Made by a program: the position numbers and the translations under genes
The notes under the pieces: model-generated
Told to the model about the DNA's origin: nothing
Seen by the model: the letters and a program-made list of their open reading frames with translations, nothing else
Database searches by the model: none
In this document: in pieces, positions 10,712 through 21,215 of the stretch
Layout: each line of letters begins with the position of its first letter
Numbering within the stretch: the first letter of the stretch is position 1
Assembly: GCA_945861855.1 (NCBI GenBank)
Contig: CAMAWG010000032.1
Span: 1 to 33,855, forward strand
Reading direction: 5' to 3'
Source of the DNA: Rhodoplanes serenus
Lineage (GTDB): Bacteria; Pseudomonadota; Alphaproteobacteria; Rhizobiales; Xanthobacteraceae
Length of the DNA: 33,855 nucleotides

Positions 10712-11539
10712 TCAGGAGGCGGCGTCGGAATCTGCCGTGCTGCGGCCGGCCGCAGGCATCATCAGCGGTTGCTTGCCGCTTTCGCGGATAAACGAGACGA
10801 TTTTCCCGATCACCGGATCGTCGGCAAATTCCGCGCCCATGCGCTGCATGCGCGTGACGAAGGTATCTGAGCCGAAAAACAACATGTTATACGCGCGCCG
10901 GATACGATGGAGGTCCTCGCGGCTGAATTTACGTCGCTTGAGGCCGACCATATTGAGCCCGACCAGGATCGCGCGCGGCCCGAACGCAAATCCGAACGGG
11001 ATGACATCGTGGATGACTCCGCTCATCCCGCCCAGCATCGCGCCCTCGCCGACGCGAACGAACTGGTGGATCGCGGTGTTGCCGCCGATGAACACATGAT
11101 TGGCGATCACAACATGACCGGCGATGATCGCGCCGTTGGCCATGGTGACGTCGTTGCCGACGTGGCAGTCGTGCCCGATATGCGTGTTCGCCATCAGGAA
11201 GCAGCGGTCGCCGAGCGTGGTGACCTGGCCGTGGTCCTCGGTGCCGGTGCTGATCGTCACACCTTCGCGGATCTGGCAGTTGCGCCCCACAGTCAATCGG
11301 GTGGCGCCACCCCGATATCCGGTGGACTGCGGCGGGGTGCCGAGCGAAGCGAAGGGATAGACCACCGTCTGCTCGCCGATCGTGGTCACGCCCGTCAGAT
11401 TGACGTGCGACAGAAGCCGCACGCCGGCGCGCAATTCGACGCCTGGCCCGACGGTGCAGAACGGGCCGATCTCTACGTCGTCCGCCACTCGGGCGCCGTC
11501 GGCGACACGCGATGAGGGGTCAATCCGCGGCAAGTTCAC
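10712..11539 (-). CDS. lpxA: Acyl-ACP-UDP-N-acetylglucosamine O-acyltransferase
   Basis: First enzyme of lipid A synthesis, a trimeric left-handed beta-helix acyltransferase of 275 residues. Hexapeptide repeats run through residues about 8-190 (for example [54 protein letters not shown]); the catalytic histidine is in the [11 protein letters not shown] segment. The C-terminal helical part is standard. The start is taken as GTG 11539 because it overlaps the fabZ TGA as GTGA and the protein then begins right at the beta helix ([14 protein letters not shown]); earlier in-frame codons lie inside fabZ. Confidence 0.95.
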   Translation of the reverse strand: MNLPRIDPSSRVADGARVADDVEIGPFCTVGPGVELRAGVRLLSHVNLTGVTTIGEQTVVYPFASLGTPPQSTGYRGGATRLTVGRNCQIREGVTISTGTEDHGQVTTLGDRCFLMANTHIGHDCHVGNDVTMANGAIIAGHVVIANHVFIGGNTAIHQFVRVGEGAMLGGMSGVIHDVIPFGFAFGPRAILVGLNMVGLKRRKFSREDLHRIRRAYNMLFFGSDTFVTRMQRMGAEFADDPVIGKIVSFIRESGKQPLMMPAAGRSTADSDAAS

Positions 11540-11991
11540 TCCTTTGCGATCATCGCGCCGAGCTGCGCTTCGGCCACGATCTCGCCGCGCACCTTGGCTT
11601 CGCCGCGGAACCACCACATGTGCTTTCGCCGCTTCAATCGGGTCAGGTGGTATTCCAACACGTCTCCCGGCAGCACCGGTTTGCGAAACTTGGCCTTGTC
11701 GATCGTCAGGAAATAGACGAGCGGCGGGCTCAGGTCGCCGGGCAGCGAGCGGATGCAGAGCGCGCCAGCGGTCTGCGCCATGCCCTCCAGCACCAGGACG
11801 CCCGGCATCACCGGATTGTTGGGAAAGTGACCGACGAAATGCGGTTCGTTGGCGGTAACGTTCTTGATGCCGATGCCGCTCTCGTCACCGCGAATCTCGA
11901 TGATGCGGTCGACCATCAAAAAGGGATAGCGGTGAGGAAGCGCGGCGAGAATTTCGTGAATGCCTATGGCCTCAAGCGTCTCGCCGCTCAT
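11536..11991 (-). CDS. fabZ: 3-hydroxyacyl-ACP dehydratase FabZ
   Basis: Hot-dog fold dehydratase (151 residues) that removes water from 3-hydroxyacyl-ACP in fatty acid elongation and competes with LpxA/LpxD for the same acyl-ACP pool. The catalytic histidine is in [19 protein letters not shown], the family hallmark; the N-terminal [14 protein letters not shown] is also typical. ATG 11991 has a GGGGGAGG ribosome binding site about 6 bases upstream. The stop overlaps lpxA by four bases. Upstream, 156 bp separate it from bamA, with no trace of lpxD, which normally sits there. Confidence 0.97.
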   Translation of the reverse strand: MSGETLEAIGIHEILAALPHRYPFLMVDRIIEIRGDESGIGIKNVTANEPHFVGHFPNNPVMPGVLVLEGMAQTAGALCIRSLPGDLSPPLVYFLTIDKAKFRKPVLPGDVLEYHLTRLKRRKHMWWFRGEAKVRGEIVAEAQLGAMIAKE

Positions 11992-12147
11992 CTCTTGCCT
12001 CCCCCGTGGCCCGGTCCCAACGCGCCGCGCCCCGGCGCATTGTGCAGCGCCCGGCGGAGACATGGCGACCCATTGCGTCCCGTATTGCCCGCCCGATGCA
12101 GCAATCGCCGGTCATGCCAAAACGGAATTCACGCGGCGTCTCCGCGC

Positions 12148-14589
12148 TCAGAACTTCGTCCCGCCGCCGAAGCGGAACTGCTGGATATTGTCGTAGCCCT
12201 GCTTGGCGATCGGGAAGGAATAATCGAAGCGCAGCGGACCGAACGGTGAGGCCCAGAGAATACCGACGCCAACGGAGGCCCGGATTGCTCCCGTATCCAC
12301 AGCGGGCGTCAACGTTTCACCCGTCACGTCCCAGGTGGTCGGCCCCCGATAGTCCCAGAGCGATCCGGCGTCGGCGAATATCGCGCCCTTGATGCCGGCG
12401 TCCTTGGGCAGGAAGTAGAACGGCGTCTGAGCCTCGATGCTGGCGCCCCAATACATCGTGCCGCCGAGCGAATCCCGGTTTCCGCCGGACGTCAGGTCGC
12501 GCGGCCCAAGTCCGGACGGCGCAAAGCCACGGACCAAGTCCGGGCCTTTTTGGAAATGATCGAGCATGCGGAGGTCTTTGCTGCCCCAGGCGCCGAGGTG
12601 GCCGCCCTGCAGGCGCAGGACCGCAACGACGTCGGAAAACACCTCGTAGTAGCTGCGAGTATCGAACGTCGAGCGAATGAAATTGATGTCGCCGCCCACG
12701 CCGGCAAAGTCCTGTTTGAACTCGGCGTAAATGCCCGCGGTCGGGTTTCGGTTGTTGTCGAGGGTGTTGTAGGCCAGCGTGTATCCGGGCATCGACACCA
12801 GAACGCCGCCCGCCGCCAGCTCCCTGCGGACCGCAAGCGAGGCTTCGCCGTTCCTGTAGCACGCATCGCCGGGCGCCACGCCGGCCCCGCCCTTGATCAA
12901 GGCAGCATTCGAGAACTGACAGTCGTTGAACTGAAGTGGCAGGGTAATTTCCTGCCGGTAGATCGAGTAGCGAGCCTGGAACGAAAGCTCTTCGCTCAAG
13001 CCGAACCCGGCGCGCAGTCCCATGCCGACAGTCTGGCTGGAATAGGAGACATAATCCGTGGCCAGGGCATCCTTGTAATAGAGGTCGACGCCCACGCCCA
13101 GGCGGTATCCCATGAAGTAAGGCTCGGCGAACGAGAGGTCGAAGCCGCGGGCGTATTGGCCGTATTGCACCGCAAATCTGGCGTACTGGCCTGTGCCGAG
13201 CACGTTGCGCTCGGTCACGCTGAGTTCCGCCATCCAGCCGCTCGCGGTCGAGAAGCCGCCGGCGATCGAGAACTCGCCGGTCGGCGTTTCCTCGATGTCG
13301 ACATTGAGCACGATACGATCGGGCGCCGATCCCGGCTCGTTGGTGATCTTGACCAGCTTGAAGTAGTTGAGGTTCTTCAGGCGCCGTTCGGCGCGATCGA
13401 TGAGCGCGCGATTGTAGGCATCGCCCTCGCCGATATCGAATTCGCGCCGGATGACATAGTCGCGCGTGCGGGTGTTGCCGCGGACATTGATCCGTTCGAT
13501 GTAGACGCGCGGACCCTCGTCGATGGTGAAGGTGACGTTGATGACGTGGTTCGTCTGGTCGCGATCGCCATTGGGGCGCACGATGGCAAACGGATAGCCG
13601 CGCCGGGCGACTTCGATCGCCATGTTCTCGACCGACTTTTCGACGGCTTCGGCGTTGTAGACGGCGCCCGCACCGGCCTTGAGGCGGCCGTACAAGGTAG
13701 TCGGTTCCACCATGGCCACGTTCGACTTGATCTCGACCTTGCCGAACTTGTAGCGCGCCCCTTCATCGATGGTGAAGGTGACGATGAAGCCCTTCTTCTC
13801 CGGATCGTAGACCGAGACCGCCGAAACCACGCGCACATCCGCATATCCGTGCCTGAGATAGAAGCGGCGGAGCAGGTCGCGGTCGGCTTCGATGCGGTCG
13901 CCGTCATAGATGTCGGCCGTCTGCAGGAACGCCAGCAGCGCGAACCAGGTCGTTTCGGACGTCTTGATCTCGTCCTTCAGCCGCTGGTCGCCATAGGCTT
14001 TGTTGCCGACGAAGTTGATCTTCTTGACGCCGGTCTTTTCGCCTTCCTTGATCTCGAACACGAGATCGACGCGATTGTTCGGAAGCTCGATGATCTTCGG
14101 CTCGACGCGGGCGTCGAACCGGCCGTTGCGCCGGTAGACGTCGACGATGCGCTGCACGTCGGATTGCACCGTGGGACGCGACAGCGTGCCGCGCACCTTG
14201 GATTGCACCTCGGCGCCGAGCTGGTCGTCGTTGAGCTTCTTGTTGCCCTCGAACGCGACCCGGTTGATCACCGGATTTTCGATCACTCTCACGATCAGCC
14301 GGGGGCCGGACTGATCGATGCGGACGTCCTGGAACAGCCCGGTGGCGTAGAGCGCCTTCAGTGCCTGGTCGATCTTGTAGCCGTCGAGGCGTTCGCCGGG
14401 ATTGGTGCGGAAGTAGGAGCGGATGGTGTCCGCCTCCACCCGCCGGTTGCCTTCGACGACGATCGCGTTGGATTGCGCCACGGCATAGCTGGCCGTCGCG
14501 ACCGCGCCTATTGCGGTGCAGAAAGCGATCCCGGCCAGGACCATGCCGACCAGGCAAAGATCCCGAAGCTGCCGCACCCACAAATTCAT
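12148..14589 (-). CDS. bamA: Outer membrane protein assembly factor BamA
   Basis: Central Omp85 component of the BAM complex that inserts beta-barrels in the outer membrane; 813 residues. A signal peptide (about 1-38, ending ASYAVA) is followed by five POTRA domains at roughly 41-108, 109-186, 187-278, 281-358 and 361-434, then the 16-strand barrel from about 440 to the C-terminal phenylalanine (GGTKF). The conserved loop 6 motif is VRGF at 686-689. Two cysteines (557 and 577) in an extracellular-loop region may form a disulfide. ATG 14589 is chosen as the start of the signal peptide with AAGGG about 11 bases upstream; an ATG at 14658 without ribosome binding site would add 23 residues. It lies 155 bp after rseP; an inverted repeat (14706-14711/14718-14723) is in that gap. 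Confidence 0.96.
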   Translation of the reverse strand: MNLWVRQLRDLCLVGMVLAGIAFCTAIGAVATASYAVAQSNAIVVEGNRRVEADTIRSYFRTNPGERLDGYKIDQALKALYATGLFQDVRIDQSGPRLIVRVIENPVINRVAFEGNKKLNDDQLGAEVQSKVRGTLSRPTVQSDVQRIVDVYRRNGRFDARVEPKIIELPNNRVDLVFEIKEGEKTGVKKINFVGNKAYGDQRLKDEIKTSETTWFALLAFLQTADIYDGDRIEADRDLLRRFYLRHGYADVRVVSAVSVYDPEKKGFIVTFTIDEGARYKFGKVEIKSNVAMVEPTTLYGRLKAGAGAVYNAEAVEKSVENMAIEVARRGYPFAIVRPNGDRDQTNHVINVTFTIDEGPRVYIERINVRGNTRTRDYVIRREFDIGEGDAYNRALIDRAERRLKNLNYFKLVKITNEPGSAPDRIVLNVDIEETPTGEFSIAGGFSTASGWMAELSVTERNVLGTGQYARFAVQYGQYARGFDLSFAEPYFMGYRLGVGVDLYYKDALATDYVSYSSQTVGMGLRAGFGLSEELSFQARYSIYRQEITLPLQFNDCQFSNAALIKGGAGVAPGDACYRNGEASLAVRRELAAGGVLVSMPGYTLAYNTLDNNRNPTAGIYAEFKQDFAGVGGDINFIRSTFDTRSYYEVFSDVVAVLRLQGGHLGAWGSKDLRMLDHFQKGPDLVRGFAPSGLGPRDLTSGGNRDSLGGTMYWGASIEAQTPFYFLPKDAGIKGAIFADAGSLWDYRGPTTWDVTGETLTPAVDTGAIRASVGVGILWASPFGPLRFDYSFPIAKQGYDNIQQFRFGGGTKF

Positions 14590-14744
14590 CAGCAACGCGC
14601 CCTTTTCGACCCTTTTACCCGACTGATCGGCGGTATCGCGGAATGTACTCAGTACCATGTTTCTACAGGCTTTTTCCCACTCTGCAACCCAGCGAAACGG
14701 CGCATCTTCCCGTCCCTTCGGGAAATTGCCCCGCAAAACCCGGC

Positions 14745-15902
14745 CTACGAGGCCCAAAGGCGGGGCAGCAACTGAATGGTGTCATTAAAGACTGTAAATA
14801 TCATCAACATCACAACAATCGCGAAACCGATGCGAAACCCTATTTCCTGGGCCCGCATGGATAGCGGACGGCCCCGGACGGCCTCGACTGCGTAGAACAT
14901 AAGGTGACCACCATCGAGCAAGGGGACCGGAAACAGGTTCAGGAGCCCGATCGACACGGAAAGCATCGCCGCCAGGTGCAGAACCGGCATGAAGCCTAAG
15001 GTGGCGACCTGCCCGGAAATTTGAGCGATCCGGATCGGCCCGCCGAGCTGATCGGCGCATTCGGTGCCGGCGAAAAGACCGCCGATATAGGAGAAGGTGC
15101 GATCGATGATGAACCAGGTCTCCTTCACGCCGAGCCAAGCTGCGCGGGCGGGATTGACGTATTCAGTCTTCACCTCGGTCGGCGTCATCGAGCGGCTGAC
15201 ACCCAGAACCGCGTGGCAGAAGTTGTTGCCGAAGCTGTCCTTGCCCTGCTTGAGCGCGGGCGTGGCGGTCAGCGTGACCGGCGCGCCGCCGCGGTCGATC
15301 TGGAAAGACAGCGTGCGCCCGGCTTTGGCGCTGACGATGCGCTGCATTTCCGAGAAGCTTTCGATCGGGCGGCCATCGATGGCGACAACGACATCCCCGG
15401 CCCGCATGCCCGCGGCTGCGGCGGCCGAATCGGGCTGCACCGCATCGACCCTCGCGGCGGTCGTCTGCCGGCCATAGACTGCGAAAATCGTGGCAAAGAT
15501 CACGATGGCCAGGATGAAGTTGGCAAGCGGCCCGGCCACCACGATCGCCGCGCGGCGTCCCACCGGCTGATGGAAGAAGCTCTGGCGGCGCTCGTCCTCG
15601 GTCATGCTCGCGATGGCGGTCTCGTCGGGCACGCTCGCGGCGTTGTCATCCCCAAAAAACTTTACGTAGCCGCCGAGCGGAATCCACGACAGCTTCCAGC
15701 GGGTTCCGTAGCGATCGTTGAAACCGACGACTTCCGGGCCGAAACCCACAGAAAACGTCAGCACCCGCACGCCGCACCAGCGCGCGACCAGGAAATGGCC
15801 AAGCTCATGGAAGAAGACGACGACGCTCAATCCGAACAGAAAGGGGATGACCCAGCCGGTCCAACCGGCGCCCCAAAGTCCAAAACCGCTGAAAATGTCC
15901 AT
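14745..15902 (-). CDS. rseP: RIP metalloprotease RseP (site-2 protease)
   Basis: Integral inner-membrane zinc metalloprotease of 385 residues that performs the second, intramembrane cut of anti-sigma factors and removes signal peptide remnants. HELGH at residues 32-36 and LDGGH near 330 supply the zinc ligands. A PDZ domain lies in between (about 125-215: VDAVQPDSAAAAAGMRAGDVVVAIDG). Membrane spans are visible at 17-35, 120-140, around 310-325 and at the C-terminus. The length and single PDZ fit alphaproteobacterial members (the E. coli protein has two PDZ domains). ATG 15902 is chosen over a TTG ten codons upstream. It is placed between dxr (56 bp) and bamA, as in most Rhizobiales. Confidence 0.95.
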   Translation of the reverse strand: MDIFSGFGLWGAGWTGWVIPFLFGLSVVVFFHELGHFLVARWCGVRVLTFSVGFGPEVVGFNDRYGTRWKLSWIPLGGYVKFFGDDNAASVPDETAIASMTEDERRQSFFHQPVGRRAAIVVAGPLANFILAIVIFATIFAVYGRQTTAARVDAVQPDSAAAAAGMRAGDVVVAIDGRPIESFSEMQRIVSAKAGRTLSFQIDRGGAPVTLTATPALKQGKDSFGNNFCHAVLGVSRSMTPTEVKTEYVNPARAAWLGVKETWFIIDRTFSYIGGLFAGTECADQLGGPIRIAQISGQVATLGFMPVLHLAAMLSVSIGLLNLFPVPLLDGGHLMFYAVEAVRGRPLSMRAQEIGFRIGFAIVVMLMIFTVFNDTIQLLPRLWAS

Positions 15903-15958
15903 TTCGGACCAGTTCCCCACACGTTCGGCCAAAGACCGACCACGCCCCTGCCCGGGTC

Positions 15959-17188
15959 CTAGAATGACTTTGCGGCTATTTCGGGAAAGAGGTCATGCGC
16001 CAACGACCTTGCCATATGGTCAACGGCCAGGGCCTCGTCGATATCTTGCGGTTCCGCCGTGGCATTGCGGCGTTCGGCCGCCTCAAGCGTCGCCTCCACC
16101 AGATCGGCGATGCCGCCGAAGCCTATCTGTCCACCGATAAATGCCGCGACCGCGACCTCGTTGGCCGCATTGAGAATCGTGGGAGCCGCGCCGCCGGTCT
16201 CCAGCGCGCGCCGGCCGAGTTCCAGCGCCGGAAAACGGTCCGGGTCCGGCGCCTCGAACGTCAGCGAGCCGATCTTGGCGAGATCGAGCTTGGCCGCAGG
16301 CCCGTCGATTCGCGTCGGCCATGCCAGGCAATGGGCGATCGGGATGCGCATGTCGGGCGAGCCGAGTTGCGCCACGACCGAGCCGTCGCGGTATTCGACC
16401 ATGCCGTGGATGATCGATTGCGGATGCACCAGCACCGCGAGCTTGGCCGGCTCGACCGCGAACAGGTGATGCGCCTCGATCAGTTCCAGGACTTTGTTGA
16501 ACATCGTCGCGGAATCGATGGTGATCTTCGGCCCCATCGACCAATTTGGATGTTTGAGTGCCTGTTCGAGCTTGGCCGCCCGCATCTGTTCGCGCGTCCA
16601 TGTGCGGAATGGACCGCCCGAAGCGGTAATGACGATGCGGCTCACGTCCTCGCGCGGGCCCGCGGTCAGCGCCTGGAAGATGGCGTTGTGCTCGGAATCG
16701 ACCGGCAGCACGGTCGCGCCGGACGCCGCGGCGGTGCGCATGAACATGGCGCCGGCGCAGACGAGGCATTCCTTGTTGGCGAGCGCGACAGTCGCGCCGC
16801 GTTTGGCCGCGGCGAGCGTGGATCGCAGCCCGACCGAGCCGCTGACCGCCGCCATGACCCATTCCGCCGGACGCTGCGCCGCTTCGATGGAAGCGGCCTC
16901 CCCGCTCGCGGCCTCGATACCGGTTCCGGCCAGCGCGTCCTTGAGTTCGCGATAGGCCGACGGATCGGCGACGACCGCCAGGCGCGCGTTGAGGTCGCGC
17001 GCGATCTGCGCGAGCTGGACTGCGTTCTTGTGCGCCGTCACCGCCTCGACGCGGTATTTGCCGTTGCCGCGCTTGAGCAGATCCACGGTGCTGGTGCCCA
17101 CCGAACCGGTGGCGCCGAGCACCGTTACGGTGCGGACAGCGGACGCAGGCTTTCGTTCGGTACGCGGTAGCGGACTAACGGCTTGCAT
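15959..17188 (-). CDS. dxr: 1-deoxy-D-xylulose 5-phosphate reductoisomerase
   Basis: Second enzyme of the MEP pathway (409 residues), converting DXP with NADPH to 2-C-methylerythritol 4-phosphate for isoprenoid synthesis. NADPH-binding [18 protein letters not shown] lies at about 21-38; [24 protein letters not shown] (metal-binding Asp and Glu) and the active-site loop [20 protein letters not shown] are the family motifs. ATG 17188 starts three bases after the cdsA stop, so translation is probably coupled. It feeds the precursor used by UppS, encoded two genes upstream. Confidence 0.97.
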   Translation of the reverse strand: MQAVSPLPRTERKPASAVRTVTVLGATGSVGTSTVDLLKRGNGKYRVEAVTAHKNAVQLAQIARDLNARLAVVADPSAYRELKDALAGTGIEAASGEAASIEAAQRPAEWVMAAVSGSVGLRSTLAAAKRGATVALANKECLVCAGAMFMRTAAASGATVLPVDSEHNAIFQALTAGPREDVSRIVITASGGPFRTWTREQMRAAKLEQALKHPNWSMGPKITIDSATMFNKVLELIEAHHLFAVEPAKLAVLVHPQSIIHGMVEYRDGSVVAQLGSPDMRIPIAHCLAWPTRIDGPAAKLDLAKIGSLTFEAPDPDRFPALELGRRALETGGAAPTILNAANEVAVAAFIGGQIGFGGIADLVEATLEAAERRNATAEPQDIDEALAVDHMARSLAHDLFPEIAAKSF

Positions 17189-17191
17189 CGC

Positions 17192-18058
17192 TCACCATAC
17201 CATGAGGCCTCGGGCGGGGGCACCGAATCCGCCATGGGCCAGCCCGATCAGGGCGCCCGCTGTGGCGGCGGCGACGAAGCCGTCGAGCCGGTCCATCAAG
17301 CCGCCGTGGCCGGGGATGAGCTGGCTCGCGTCCTTCGCACTGAATTGCCGCTTGATCGCGGATTCCGCGAGGTCACCCGCTTGCGAGACCACGGAGAGCA
17401 CGAACGCAACCGCGGCTGCGGCGGCAAGCCCCGAGACCCCGGACTGCCTTGCCACAATGACGCCGCCGACCACGCCCGCAATCGTTCCGCCGATCGCTCC
17501 GGACCAGGTCTTGTTGGGGCTCGCACGCGGCATCAGCTTCGGTCCACCCACGGCCCGCCCGACGAAATAGGCGGCGATGTCGGTGAACCACACGATGACG
17601 AACAGAAACAGGATCGCAATGAACCCGAAGCTTGCGTCGCCCCGCAGCAGCACGGGCGCGATCAGGAGCGCCGCTGCATATCCGAGTCCGGCGGCACACC
17701 AGATTCGCCGAACCCTGGACGCCAGGGCCGCAACGCCGAGCACTCCAAGCCCGATGAACGCGATCGCGATTCCCGCGCCGTCGAAGGCAAGCGCAATACC
17801 CGAGCCGGCGAGCGTGACCGCGCCGGTCGCCAGGACCGCGTTGCGGTCATGCGCGCAGACCAGGGTGTCCCACTCCCACAATACGAGGACGGCAGCGATG
17901 GCCCAGAACGCGGTGAAAACGTAGCCGCCGAAATAGGCCGCCGCGATTGCGACTGGCGCCAGCACCAAGGACGACACGATCCGCAGCATGAGATTGCTGC
18001 GGCCGGATACGATCGACGCTCCGGTGGATTTCTCGCTTGCCGGTGGTATGCCAGTCAC
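17192..18058 (-). CDS. cdsA: Phosphatidate cytidylyltransferase
   Basis: Polytopic inner-membrane enzyme (288 residues) making CDP-diacylglycerol from phosphatidic acid and CTP, the branch point of phospholipid synthesis. The CDS signature is at the C-terminal end: SVVSQAGDLAESAIKR followed by KDASQLIPGHGGLMDRLDG, with the metal-binding aspartates. About seven or eight hydrophobic spans are visible. The GTG at 18058 lies two bases after the uppS stop and is taken as start; an ATG at 17989 (MLRIVSSLVLAP) is a possible alternative, and neither has a clear Shine-Dalgarno. It is flanked by uppS and dxr as in most proteobacteria. Confidence 0.94.
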   Translation of the reverse strand: MTGIPPASEKSTGASIVSGRSNLMLRIVSSLVLAPVAIAAAYFGGYVFTAFWAIAAVLVLWEWDTLVCAHDRNAVLATGAVTLAGSGIALAFDGAGIAIAFIGLGVLGVAALASRVRRIWCAAGLGYAAALLIAPVLLRGDASFGFIAILFLFVIVWFTDIAAYFVGRAVGGPKLMPRASPNKTWSGAIGGTIAGVVGGVIVARQSGVSGLAAAAAVAFVLSVVSQAGDLAESAIKRQFSAKDASQLIPGHGGLMDRLDGFVAAATAGALIGLAHGGFGAPARGLMVW

Positions 18059-18060
18059 AA

Positions 18061-18807
18061 CTACGAACCGGTCTGCGCGATCAGCCCGCCGAACCGCCGC
18101 TCGCGGCGATGATATTCGGCAATCGCGCCTTCCAGCGCGGCACGGTCGAAGTCGGGCCAGTAGGTCGGCACGAACACGAGTTCGCTATAGGCGGCCTGCC
18201 ACAGCAGGAAGTTGGACAGCCGCTGCTCGCCGCTGGTGCGGATGATGAGGTCGGGGTCGGGCAGGTCCGGCGCGTCGAGATTCTGTCCGATAAGGTCGGC
18301 CGTCATCGCCGATGGCTCGATTTCGCCGGCATTGATCTTGACGGCGATCCGCGCCGCCGCGCGGGCGATCTCCTGCCGCGCGCCGTAATTGAACGCCACG
18401 ACCAGCGTGAGGCGATCGTTGCCCTTTGTCAGCTCTTCCGCCTCCTCCAGCAATTGCCGGATATCCGGGGCGAGATCGTCACGCTCGCCGATCACGCGCA
18501 CCTTGACGCGGCTCTGATGCAGTTCGGCCAGGTCGTTACGGATGAAGCGGCGCAGCAGCCCCATCAGATCGCGGATTTCCGACGACGGACGCGACCAGTT
18601 CTCGGCGCTGAAGGAAAAGATCGTGAGATACGAGATGCCCATTTCCCCGGCGGCACGGACGGTCTTGCGCAACGCCTCCACCCCGCGCCGGTGCCCCTCC
18701 CCGCGCGGCAGTCCACGCGCGGACGCCCAGCGGCCGTTGCCATCCATGATGATGGCGACATGACGTGGCATTGCGAACGCGGATAAGGGGATCGGATTCT
18801 GCGGCAT
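18061..18807 (-). CDS. uppS: Di-trans,poly-cis-undecaprenyl-diphosphate synthase
   Basis: Cis-prenyltransferase of 248 residues adding eight isopentenyl units to farnesyl diphosphate to give undecaprenyl diphosphate, the carrier for peptidoglycan and O-antigen. [13 protein letters not shown] at about 16-28 holds the catalytic aspartate; [11 protein letters not shown] and [18 protein letters not shown] are further conserved regions. ATG 18807 starts 11 bp after the frr stop without a strong ribosome binding site, consistent with coupling to the gene upstream. The 3' end is two bases from the cdsA start. Confidence 0.97.
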   Translation of the reverse strand: MPQNPIPLSAFAMPRHVAIIMDGNGRWASARGLPRGEGHRRGVEALRKTVRAAGEMGISYLTIFSFSAENWSRPSSEIRDLMGLLRRFIRNDLAELHQSRVKVRVIGERDDLAPDIRQLLEEAEELTKGNDRLTLVVAFNYGARQEIARAAARIAVKINAGEIEPSAMTADLIGQNLDAPDLPDPDLIIRTSGEQRLSNFLLWQAAYSELVFVPTYWPDFDRAALEGAIAEYHRRERRFGGLIAQTGS

Positions 18808-18818
18808 GGTGAAACGGC

Positions 18819-19376
18819 TTAGACCGTCATGATCTCCTTTTCCTTGGTCGCCAGCATGTGATCGATGTCGATGATCGCCTGGTCGGTTGCCTTCTGCACC
18901 TCGCCGTCCATGCGCTTGTGGTCGTCCTGGCTGATCTGGTGGTCCTTTTCCATCTTCTTCAGCGCGTCCATACCGTCGCGCCGCACGTGGCGGACCGCAA
19001 CCTTGGCGGTTTCGGCGTATTTATGCGCGACTTTGACGAGTTCCCTGCGGCGTTCCTCGTTCAGTTCTGGAATACGCAGGTGGATCACCTGCCCTTCGCT
19101 GGACGGCGTCAATCCAAGATTGGCGGCCATAATCGCCTTTTCCACCGCGTTCACCATCGAGCGGTCCCACACCTGCACGCTGATCATGCGGGGCTGCGGA
19201 ATGCTGACGGTGGCAAGCTGGTTCAGCGCCATGCTCTGACCGTAGGCGTCGACGTGGATCGGGTCGAGCAGATGCGCCGAGGCGCGGCCGGTGCGCAGGC
19301 CGTTGAGCTCGGTCTTGAGCACGCCGATGGCACCCTGCATGCGCCGTTTGAGTTCGTTGATGTCACTTCCGGCCAT
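18819..19376 (-). CDS. frr: Ribosome recycling factor
   Basis: A 185-residue factor that, with EF-G, splits the post-termination ribosome. The whole family pattern is present: [19 protein letters not shown] at the start, [20 protein letters not shown], the [15 protein letters not shown] hinge, and a long C-terminal helix. ATG 19376 is chosen because GGGAGGGG ends about three bases upstream; a frame extension of 11 codons has no such site. It lies 73 bp downstream of pyrH and 11 bp upstream of uppS. Confidence 0.97.
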   Translation of the reverse strand: MAGSDINELKRRMQGAIGVLKTELNGLRTGRASAHLLDPIHVDAYGQSMALNQLATVSIPQPRMISVQVWDRSMVNAVEKAIMAANLGLTPSSEGQVIHLRIPELNEERRRELVKVAHKYAETAKVAVRHVRRDGMDALKKMEKDHQISQDDHKRMDGEVQKATDQAIIDIDHMLATKEKEIMTV

Positions 19377-19449
19377 GTGCCCCTCCCGCCTGTCTTCGAG
19401 CACGCACATCCATTACTGGAACTCCGGCGCGGTTGCCCGCCCGGACCTC

Positions 19450-20190
19450 CTACCCGCCGACAACGGTGGCGCGGCCTGTGCCGCGCAAAACCGCTTCGAT
19501 CGCCCCCGCAGTCTGAATAGAGAATACGATGATAGGCATACTATTTTCGCGGGCAAGCGCGAAGGCGGTGGCATCCAGAACCTTGAGATCGCGGTCGAAC
19601 GCTTCCTGGAGCGAGATTCGGTCGTAGCGCTTGGCCTTGGGGTCCTTTTTCGGGTCTGCGCTGTAGACGCCATCGACGTTGGTCGCCTTGAGGACGGCAT
19701 TGCATTCCATCTCGGCGGCCCGCAGCACTGCCGTGGTGTCGGTGGTGAAGAACGGATTGCCGGTGCCGCCTGCGAACACGACGATGCGGTTTTCCTCGAA
19801 ATGTCGGAGTGCGCGGGCGCGTTCATAGGTCTCGCAGACCTGCGGCATGTTGAGCGCCGACATGGTTCGCGCCGGCGCGCCGAGGCGCTCGATCGCGGCC
19901 TCCAGAACGAGCCCGTTCATCACCGTCGCCAGCATGCCCATGGAATCGGCGGTCGGACGCGACAGGCTCTTGCCCGACATCTTCACCCCGCGAAGGATGT
20001 TGCCGCCGCCTACGACCACGCCGAGCGTGACGCCGAGCTCACGCGCGGCGATCACGTCTTTGGCGATGCGATCGATGGTCGGCTGATGGATGCCGAAACC
20101 TTCGGGTCCCGACAGCGCTTCGCCGGACACCTTGACGATCACGCGGCGGTAGGCGGGCTTGCTGGCAGACGTGCTTGCAGTCTTGGCCAT
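19450..20190 (-). CDS. pyrH: Uridylate kinase
   Basis: Bacterial UMP kinase of the amino-acid-kinase fold (246 residues), phosphorylating UMP to UDP in pyrimidine nucleotide synthesis. [11 protein letters not shown] near the N-terminus, [11 protein letters not shown] and [14 protein letters not shown] are the phosphate- and nucleotide-binding signatures; KATNVDGVY is also typical. ATG 20190 is chosen, with GAAGGG about six bases upstream. The order rpsB-tsf-pyrH-frr is conserved in most bacteria, and the 34-bp gap to tsf suggests one transcript. Confidence 0.97.
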   Translation of the reverse strand: MAKTASTSASKPAYRRVIVKVSGEALSGPEGFGIHQPTIDRIAKDVIAARELGVTLGVVVGGGNILRGVKMSGKSLSRPTADSMGMLATVMNGLVLEAAIERLGAPARTMSALNMPQVCETYERARALRHFEENRIVVFAGGTGNPFFTTDTTAVLRAAEMECNAVLKATNVDGVYSADPKKDPKAKRYDRISLQEAFDRDLKVLDATAFALARENSMPIIVFSIQTAGAIEAVLRGTGRATVVGG

Positions 20191-20224
20191 CTTCGACCCT
20201 TCCCGTGCGCGGCTGCGATCCCGG

Positions 20225-21148
20225 TCAGCTCTTGCCGGCGGCGGCCGCGACTTCCGCCGCGAAATCGGATTCCTGCTTTTCAACGCCTTCGCCGAGCTTG
20301 TAGCGCACGAAGCCCGTAATCTTGATCGCCCCGCCGACCTTGCCTTCGGCTTCCTTCAGCGCCTGCGCCACGCTCTTCTTGTCATCGTGGATGTAGGGCT
20401 GATCGAGCAGGCAGACCTCCTTGTAGAAGGTCTTGAGCCCCGACTCGACGATCTTCTCGATCATGGCGGCGGGCTTGCCTTGCGCCTTGAATTTCTCCGC
20501 GAGCACATCCTTCTCGCGCGCGACCACCGCCGGATCGAGCCCAGACGGGTCGATTGCCTGCGGATTGGTTGCGGCGACGTGCATGGCCACCAATCGGCCG
20601 AGGGCTGCAAGCTCCCCGGCGTTGCCCGGCGATTCAAGCGCGACGATGATGCCCATCTTGCCGAGCCCGTCGATCACCGCGTTGTGCACGTAGGCGCCGA
20701 TTGCGCCCTTGCCAACCGAAAGCTCGGCGGCGCGGCGCAGCGTCATGTTCTCGCCGATCTTGGCGACCGTCTCCGCGATGTCCTCGGCGATGGTGCGGCT
20801 GCCGGTCTTGGCCGCCTTGATCTTCTCGACGTCGGCGCCGACATCGAGCGCGACATTGGCGATCATCTTCACCAGGCCCTGGAACAGATCGTTGCGGGCC
20901 ACGAAGTCGGTCTCGGAATTGACCTCGACCACCACGCCCTTGGTGCCCTTGACCGCGAGCCCGACGAGACCCTCGGCGGCGACGCGGTCGGCCTTCTTCG
21001 CGGCCTTGGACAGGCCCTTCTTGCGCAGCCAATCAACCGCCGCATCGACGTTGCCCGAGGCCTCGCCGAGCGCCGCCTTGCAATCCATCATGCCTGCGCC
21101 GGTCATCTCGCGCAGGTCCTTGACCATCTGAGCTGTGATTTGAGCCAT
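20225..21148 (-). CDS. tsf: Translation elongation factor Ts
   Basis: EF-Ts (307 residues), the nucleotide exchange factor of EF-Tu. The N-terminal UBA-like domain [20 protein letters not shown] and the TDFVAR motif ([14 protein letters not shown]), whose Asp and Phe contact EF-Tu, are both clear. The core has two subdomains and the length fits the alpha type. It lies 67 bp downstream of rpsB; that gap carries a small GC hairpin. Confidence 0.98.
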   Translation of the reverse strand: MAQITAQMVKDLREMTGAGMMDCKAALGEASGNVDAAVDWLRKKGLSKAAKKADRVAAEGLVGLAVKGTKGVVVEVNSETDFVARNDLFQGLVKMIANVALDVGADVEKIKAAKTGSRTIAEDIAETVAKIGENMTLRRAAELSVGKGAIGAYVHNAVIDGLGKMGIIVALESPGNAGELAALGRLVAMHVAATNPQAIDPSGLDPAVVAREKDVLAEKFKAQGKPAAMIEKIVESGLKTFYKEVCLLDQPYIHDDKKSVAQALKEAEGKVGGAIKITGFVRYKLGEGVEKQESDFAAEVAAAAGKS

Positions 21149-21177
21149 CGTTCCAATCCGTTGCTGAGCAGGCGGCT

Positions 21178-21195
21178 GGCGCGAAAAACCGCGCC
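21178..21195 (-). other. Hairpin in rpsB-tsf gap
   Basis: GGCGCG (21178-21183) and CGCGCC (21190-21195) form a perfect 6-bp stem with a 6-base loop, between the rpsB stop and the tsf start. No T-run follows on the minus strand, so it is not a classical terminator; it might modulate the ratio or stability of the two messages. Confidence 0.4.
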
Positions 21196-21215
21196 GCCGC
21201 CGGCCCGGCCGTCAG

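Noticed and set aside
14706-14723. TTCCCG/CGGGAA hairpin between rseP and bamA
   Set aside because: Six-bp stem without a T-run; it is not convincing as a terminator or attenuator.
12550-14775. Very long plus-strand open frame (741 codons) opposite bamA
   Set aside because: It is an antisense shadow made by high-GC codon bias; bamA on the minus strand has clear signal peptide, POTRA and barrel features, while the opposite product has no motif.
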